A DNA stretch of 64,000 bases from Tetrastigma voinierianum (taxonomy: Eukaryota > Streptophyta > Magnoliopsida > Vitales > Vitaceae). The stretch covers positions 457,501-521,500 of the forward strand of contig JAEQBH010005286.1 of the NCBI GenBank assembly GCA_016808115.1, given 5' to 3'. Position numbers and translations under genes: made by a program. The notes under the pieces were generated by a model. That model saw nothing but the letters and a program-made list of their open reading frames with translations, searched no databases and had not been told where the DNA came from. Of the stretch, positions 58,140 to 64,000 are shown in pieces; the first letter of the stretch is position 1, and every line of letters starts with the position of its first letter.

Positions 58140-61027
58140 TAAGACCTGGGGATGGAAGGAGGATCAACTTTTGGAAAGATGTTTGGCGCGGTGAGGAGGT
58201 ATTGTGTTCTATTCATTCCTCCCTTTTTAATTTGGCTTCAAATAAAGAGGCCACGGTCGCGACACGTATACAAGAAGGGGGAAGGGGTGTTGGTCTATGA
58301 CCTTCCTACACTTCAACGATCGAGAGATCAAGAGGTGGAAAGATTCCTACAAACTCTTTGCGATCAAAATTTTATTCCTTCCTGGTGAGGACATGTTATT
58401 CAAGGGTGTTAAGGAAACATTCTAAGCAGATCATGTACAAAAGTTTAGATCCCTCTCCCGTTTATCAGTCTCTCCGCTTCTGCATGGAATCCACGTGCTC
58501 CAAAATAGGATTCTTCAGATGTGGAAGTCAGTTGCAAAGTTACTTCACGCTTAGACCAACTCAAACTCACGCACGACTTCTTCTTGCAAAACATATGTTT
58601 TCTATGTGTGAGGATGAGGAGTCTATAGACCATTTGTTGATTCACTGTAAAAGTGTTAAAATGTTGTGGAATGTAAGACCCGAGAAATTCCAATTTTCGG
58701 AAAAAGGGCAAAAATAGTAATTTCTGTTAAAAATCCGTAATTTATTCTCTGGGGATTCGATGATTTAAATGATTACACCGCTGAATCGCCTCGCGAAATC
58801 TACCTAGCATCGCAGAAAATTTCACACTCGAGACGTAATTTACACGCTTCGAGGCATCGCGCTTCTCGTGCCGTGAAACGAATTTTGATGCGACGTAAAG
58901 TCACATATAACAAGTACTCATGTGCCATAAGTGGTATGAGTAGAGAAATGATGAAATGGATCATCTGATAGTACAATGTCAAACTGGAAAAGTTAAGTGG
59001 ACATAGATGTCATTTTGAAATTTGATTAAAATGAGTGATAATGCCAAAATAGGTAATAGTGTGTGTTCTTCTTAAAATGCCAAAAGCAAAAGCTGAATGG
59101 GAGAACCGCGATAAGCGTAAAAACGAGAAAAATGGAGATTTTCTTTAGAGAGAAACTTCTCTCTTAAAAATACGGCGATCCGACCGTTTAGTCTTCTGAC
59201 AAGAAGGAGAACCGCCGACGTGAGAGGCTTCATGTATACCCTGATTTAGTGGAGTTTCCTCAAATTCCGAGAGGTAAGGGTTTCTCCCTACTTGAGTTTT
59301 ATTTCCATTTTAAGCGTTTTACGAATGTTTGAGTCGAAAGAGGCCGTTAGAGGTTGAAGCTGACGGCCCCAAACCTGGGACCAAATTGATACAAATTTTG
59401 AAAATCAATGCAGCAAATGTGGTCGCTCCACTACCGATTTGTGCAAAATATGCATTCAGGTGTTGATGCGCACGACCGGATCGAGGCCTTAATGGCCGTG
59501 AAACCCGGGTTGACTAAGGAACCGATGATTTAGGATTTTCAGAATAGCAACCGAGGGTTTCACTCATTCCTAAATGTGTTCCTCAAAAATATAATTTTTG
59601 AAAATATATTGGTCGAGTAATTCAAGTAATTGTCAGGTTCGATCATTAGCCCAAGTGAGCTAATTTTGATGTATGAATTAATTAATTTACATGACAGGAT
59701 TGTGTGAATTACATTTTAAATATATGCATGTTTATATATTTACCTGTGAATTAGACTGTATTTGAACTGGCATACATGCATTTCATATGCACCGGAACAA
59801 TCTCTAGGGCTAGGAGCGATGCGCATGATGAGCTCAGAGGAAAACGGTTCGGAGGGTTGTCTAAAAAATATTAATTATCTGAGGGTAAATTCAAATTAAA
59901 AATATATATATCAATCGTCTGAGCGGCTCCAATTGATATTCATCGAAGGGTAGTCCATTAAACAAATAATAATATATCAATCGTCTAGAGGCCCAATTGA
60001 TATATATACACATCGGAGGGCTGTCCACAAACAAACAAAATAATAATTTTTCATACGAGGCTTAGGCGAGTGTGACGGAGCCTGAGGACCCTGGATCTCA
60101 GCCGGGGTCATGCAGACATTCAAGTAGATCATGCATCGTTTGAATGTGTGTTTTCATTGGAACATCAGACTCAAGACTTAGGTGGGTGAAAGGGTACCCA
60201 CTAGCATGATCTGCACTGCTCCAGCATTAGCTCACCCCGTCGAGGGATATTATTTCATGCACAGGAGCGCAGTGACGACTCATCCTGTAGACTGTGAGGA
60301 TTAGAAGAAAGCCAAGCCAGGCTTTGATGTATACATGTATTAGAACTTTAAGTTTAATGTATGTATCGTATAAGAGTAAAAACATATTGACTCTTGTAAC
60401 TATTGAGTATATAGTTGATTCATAATTGCATGCATATTAAGTATTGTTTATAGCCTAAGTGGCCGCTTTAAATCATAAACTGTTATATCGACTGTTCGGG
60501 ACAGGTTTATGCAGTTCTATATTCAGAAAGCTCCCGCACAAAGGAGACTCACTCATTTTCATGAAATGTCCTGTCACCCGACATTCATGAGTATTCCATG
60601 CTGACGTAGTCAACTGACCCCCGGATCTGGGTGTCACGTAACCTTTTCCACAATTGTTAGGTTAGCTCGGGTTTTCCCGCGCCGATCTTCACACCCTATT
60701 AGCTTCGTGAGTCACAATGGGTAAAAATGTAAAAAATTATGGATGGCAGCACCTTTGTGCCTGTTTTGGACTCTCTGGCACGTAAGAAATAGCCTGTTGT
60801 TCGAGAATGAGGCCACCTCTTTTCAAAGGATTAAAGCTAACTTTGCTTTCTCCACCTATGGACTCAGTGTATTGTATTGAAAACACGAACTTTGTAGTGG
60901 ACTTCCGACTGTCAGCAGTGGCTCGGGGCCTTTTTCTGGCTTTTGGGCTTTTTGGCTCCTTCGTCCACTTCCCTGTACTCCGAGAACTTTCATCTCTATA
61001 ATACTTGCTTTTTACTGATAAATAAAA
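58140..61027 (+). mobile_element. 5'-truncated LINE inserted head-on into the minus-strand LINE
   Basis: Identical 25-base duplications (AATAAAACTGCTAATAAAAA CTCCC) at 58115-58139 and 61028-61052 frame this insert. Joining the outer sequence across it restores RT order in the host LINE. The insert itself is the 3' end of another L1: RRINFWKDVWRGEEVLCSIH (58160-58220), RLLLAKHMFSMCEDEESIDH with LLIHC (58575-58655), then after the nested LTR LCLFWTLW and RNSLLFENEA (about 60745-60815), ending in an A-rich tail TGATAAATAAAAAAT. Without the nested LTR it is about 920 bp. It is a dead-on-arrival copy. Confidence 0.9.
58672..60638 (+). mobile_element. Solo gypsy LTR (plus orientation) inside the inserted LINE
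   Basis: Begins TGTAAGACCCGAGAAATTCC and ends ATCTGGGTGTCACG (family TGTCACA), 1967 bp. It is the plus-strand version of the LTR family at 27314, 34223 and 41470: TTGGTCGAGTAATTCAAGTA, TTAGCCCAAGTGAGCTAATT, hairpin motifs ATATCAATCGTC/TCGGAGGG (59840-60020) and GGCTTAGGCGAGTGTGA. LINE zinc-finger coding (MLWN) stops at its left edge and LINE text resumes after its right edge. No matching 5-bp duplication survives (TGGAA versus TAACC). Confidence 0.87.
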
Positions 61028-61430
61028 AATAAAACTGCTAATAAAAACTCCCAATCTAGATGGTCATAAGCCCTCTCAATATCGAGCTTGCACAAAACCC
61101 CACTTTGTTTCCTCTAAAGCATCGCATCAACAGTCTCATTTGCAATCAAAGCCGACATCTAGCATTTGTCTACCCTCCACAAAAGCATTCTGAGCCTCTG
61201 GCACCACCTTTCTCACAACCCTTTTGAGTCTATTAGCAAGAACCTTAGCTAGAATTTTATATAATCCACCCAATAGACTAATAGGCCTATAGTCTTTAAT
61301 ATCCTCAGCATTCCCTTTTTTGGGAATCAATACCAAAAAAGTAGAATTCAAACTTCTAAAAAACTTATTCTGCTCATAGAACTCCTTAAGAATCCCATAA
61401 CCTTCTCCTTGACAAGGTCCTAACTATAAG

Positions 61431-61640
61431 TAGTGTTTTTAACCATGCCCATAGAACAAGTGCATGCTGCTTCATTATTTTCAGGGCTTTCCTTACTTTC
61501 CTTACCCTACTTCGACTCAATAAATGACTTGCATTAAAAAAATGACCACCTGGGGCTTCCTTCTGCTTCAAATTTCAGGCCAATAGGACCCCCCCTCAAT
61601 TTTCTTCGATGACTCCAAGCTCTTCCATTTCTCGTTCGAG
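61431..61640. other. Junction between the LINE and the Athila-type element
   Basis: Minus-strand text such as RWSFF/GGHFFNASHLL matches neither element clearly. This may be the 5' edge of the truncated LINE inserted into, or fused by deletion with, the Athila-type element. The exact breakpoint could not be fixed. Confidence 0.4.
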
Positions 61641-64000
61641 ATGTTCATAACTCAACTACCTTCCCGTAATTTCCATCATATCCTATGGCTTCTTTTATCG
61701 GTGTTTTATTTCTTGTTTTTGTCAGATGATGGTCAGATCCCACTCTTATCTTTTTATTTCAGCAAGGACAACCCTTCACAATTTGGGAAACTTCTCTTCC
61801 TCTAGTTCACCAAAGATGCCGAGATGACTGATGGTATAGATGCTATCCAGTGTATGCATACTTCAAATGGCTAGGCAGAGGTTTTCGTCCAACTTGTGGT
61901 CGCTCAACCGATGGGACTGGAGTTCAACCTTCACCTAGAGATTCCTCGGTGGCTTCTCTATCAGGTCCGAAAGAGTCCATCCATTTAACATATTCTTTCC
62001 GCCTCTTCGCTCACAAAGTTCTCGCACTCATCTCCACTAGGCTAGCCTCCAAAGGGTCGTTGAAACCACTCTGGGCTGTGACACTATAAATTTACTATTT
62101 CTCGCCACGAAGAAGTATCACTCTCACGGATACCTCACTCGTCTAAACACGCTGGAACTTGACTTCATCTTCCCGTACTCACCTCGCCCTCTCCCGACAT
62201 CAATCATCGCTCTCCGCTGGGCCGTAAGAAACCATCTACCCAAGATTATGGGTATTTCTTTATCTTCTTCCATATCTAATACAATGAAATCATGGAAGAT
62301 AAACTGGCCAACCTTTGCCAGGGACATCTTCTTGCCACTCTTGGATGCTTCAAAGACGATCGCAAGTCAAGTGTGACGAGCTCAGCGGGCCTCACCTAGT
62401 CCCAAACGCTTGAAAGGATAAGGGCATAGTGATTAATGTCGGCACCTAAATCACATAGGCCCTTCTCAAAGATAGCATTTGGCCAAAGGCACTGGATAGT
62501 GAAACCGCCTCGGGTCCTTGCTTTTGCGGCAGCCTCCCGGCGTATGGCACTACATTCCTCGGCCAAGTTAACTGCTTCAAATCACCAATCTTCTCTTCGG
62601 GGATGTAATGTCTTTCATAAATTTTACATAACCGCATCCGCCTGTGTGGCACGCAAACGGATATTGATGTGTAACTTTTGAACACGCCCATGAATTTAGT
62701 GAATCGCTTATCCAGCCTTATGCTTCTTTAGACGCTGTGGGTATGGAACTCGCAGCTGCCTTGCTTCGTGAGAGTTCTCGCCGACCGCTTCTCATTAAGC
62801 TGCCTATCTCGCATCATCATTCCGACCGGCCTGATGACTTTCGCCCCTACTTCAGAATCGAGGATTGCCCCGCCTTCAATTCTCTACCACTTCTCAAAGA
62901 TAACCGCTTGACATGTTCATTCCCATCTCTTCTCTGGGTTTACTTTTGAGTCGCTTTCGTAAGGAACCCGCTTCATTTTCGGTGTCAATAAGCTCGCGAT
63001 TTCAATCTATTTGTACTTCCAAATTTCTCAATCAGGCGCTTGATTGTTCAATCGGGCTGCTCGCCGCATATCTGCCTTGGTCTCATCTATGAGCAGAGTG
63101 GAGGTTGGGCTTCATCTGCGTGCAAGAGCTTGTTCTAAGTCCACATTTTCTTTCTCAGAGGTGGTTCACTAGCTCCTACTCGATGGCATATTGCTCTAGT
63201 TATTCTCCATCCATACCCTCGACTATTCCGACCGTTCTCATTCGACATTACGCCCACCCCTGGGCCTTGATTTGATTCCCGATAATTGTTTCCATACCGT
63301 CCTTGTCGTGCTTGATTCTCGATTGAACCTCACACATACCGGGCCCCGCTCTACTGCTTGGTTTCGATCGACATTTCAGGTTATCAGGTTGCCCTCCACG
63401 TGAATTCACAACTCCTAGCGGGTCGGGTCTGCATCAGACATCTCGCGGGTTCCTGTCGTCTATTTAAATGTTTAGTCAACAGGCCACATGATTAACCGAT
63501 TATCGGTGACCATTATCCGTGCCACCCACCGCTTTACCGATGTAACCTTCTAAAGCATCGATTTGTAATAAGGTAAACATTCTAAGATTTCATAAGCTCG
63601 TCTCGTGGTTTTCTCTCATCAGTGGATCCTCCAAATGAAGCGCCAATCACCGTCGAAGGTATTCCTCAAACCATTATAAAAGTGTGAACCTCGCATCCAT
63701 CCCACGTTTGTGTGGATATTTTCTCAATGGGGCTCGTGGAATCTATCTCCACGCTTCGCCAAGTTCTCCTCTAATCAAGCCTAAACGTATTGATCTCTTG
63801 CACAAGTTGTGCAATTTTCGAAGGTGGGAAAAACTAAGTCAGAAATTTCTGCACTAAATCGTTCCATGAAGTAATGGAATCCGGTGGTTGACTTGTTAGC
63901 CAATGTTTGGCTCTATCACCTAGAGAGCGGAATAATCCCAACTGAGTGCTTCTTCAAGAACTCCCATCAGATTGATCGTATCGCAAACTTCGCGAAGCTG
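61640..64000 (-). mobile_element. Athila/Tat-type Ty3/gypsy gag-protease region, minus strand, cut by window end
   Basis: Minus-strand translation from the window end gives Athila-type gag: LFPFSL-type then LSR..SQTLANKSTTGF, FHYFMERFSAEISDLVFPTF and HFYNGLRNTFDG (63990-63660). Next come NVFKKLHI-like VFKSYTSISV and KIYERHYIPEEKIGDLKQL (62570-62690), ending in LCDLGADINH (62420-62460). DLGA is the usual Athila form of the protease active site. Protease continues VGQFIFHDFIVLDMEEDKEI and PIILGRWFL, then RAMIDVGRG (62170-62315). KPLPSHLKYAYTG (61850-61890) is the conserved linker before RT. RT is missing; the sequence passes into LINE DNA. Frames are broken throughout. The element must continue to the right, outside the window, toward its 5' LTR. 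Confidence 0.85.

Larger units (their letters stand above)
56207..61430 (-). mobile_element. L1-type LINE, minus strand, 5' truncated and split
   Basis: On the minus strand, ORF2 of a plant L1 retrotransposon runs from about 61430 down to a poly(A) tail, seen as T13 at 56208-56220. RT text: LKEFYEQNKFF, NSTFLVLIPKKGNAEDIKDY, RPISLLGGLYKILAKVLANR, QNAFVEGRQMLD and LCKLDIEKAYDHL-like text (61430-61060). After a gap of 2.9 kb it resumes exactly with EFLLAVLLKMGFGTKWIIWI, YLFVIGMEA, the catalytic YYVDDTILF (family FADD), then GLPLGA (58139-57660). The zinc-binding tail includes RVRFWKDKWCGEEPLPL (about 57110) and AEEGVMVAHLYFKTTAERNR (56470-56560). The endonuclease and ORF1 are missing, and stops and shifts are common. 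The gap is the insertion at 58140-61027. Confidence 0.88.

Noticed and set aside
57830..58300. Plus-strand frame of 156 codons
   Set aside because: The first part is antisense to the host LINE RT and only the last third is the sense reading of the inserted LINE. The frame crosses the insertion boundary by chance.
1..64000. Possibility of integrated plant pararetrovirus
   Set aside because: All reverse transcriptase segments seen are Ty3/gypsy or L1 type, with adjacent LTRs, primer sites or poly(A) tails. No movement-protein or caulimovirid coat motifs were noticed.

Overview
This is plant nuclear DNA from an angiosperm, most likely a woody eudicot. The genome signature supports that: AT-rich intergenic sequence, spliced plant gene remnants, long-LTR Ty3/gypsy elements, an Athila/Tat-type gypsy element, a Ty1/copia element, plant L1-type LINEs and several MITE-like elements. 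The species cannot be named from sequence alone. I found no gene with an intact reading frame. Nearly every short open frame is a fragment of a pseudogene or transposon, or chance.

Layout. 1-5 kb: AT-rich DNA with minisatellites, then four decayed 5' exons of a family 1 beta-glucosidase (BGLU42-like). 6.6-9.2 kb: a long imperfect inverted repeat with arms of about 1.2 kb, followed by a small hAT-type MITE with a perfect 8-bp target duplication. 13.3-15.8 kb: a short tandem repeat split by a degraded solo LTR.

15.8-38.3 kb: a very large imperfect inverted duplication centred near 23.3 kb. Each arm carries a copy of an F-box/LRR-like pseudogene (minus strand near 17.4 kb, plus strand near 37.6 kb). 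The left arm also holds a PPR pseudogene of the At2g35030 type and a 1-kb TIR element. The right arm holds a possible kelch-protein pseudogene and an 8.9-kb Tekay/Del-like gypsy element on the minus strand. Because the two arms match, each serves as the empty site for insertions in the other. A pectin methylesterase/invertase-inhibitor pseudogene lies just beyond the right arm.

38.76-46.24 kb: a composite LTR-retrotransposon landscape bounded by a CTTGA target duplication, with a solo LTR nested inside it (perfect GATTA duplication), hairpin-forming satellite arrays and an inverted LTR segment. 48.2-51.1 kb: a Ty1/copia LTR plus a broken gag-pol start. 51.8-53.2 kb: AT-rich MITE-like repeats. 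53.2-56.2 kb: no recognisable gene. 56.2-61.4 kb: a minus-strand L1 LINE split by a 5'-truncated plus-strand LINE with a 25-bp target duplication, which is itself split by a solo gypsy LTR. 61.6-64 kb: minus-strand Athila/Tat gag-protease, cut by the window end.

The genes do not form any pathway together. The window is best read as a graveyard of duplicated gene fragments reshaped by nested retrotransposons. I did not find a convincing new biological system. The most informative structures are the large inverted duplication, the head-on LINE-in-LINE insertion and the composite LTR block.
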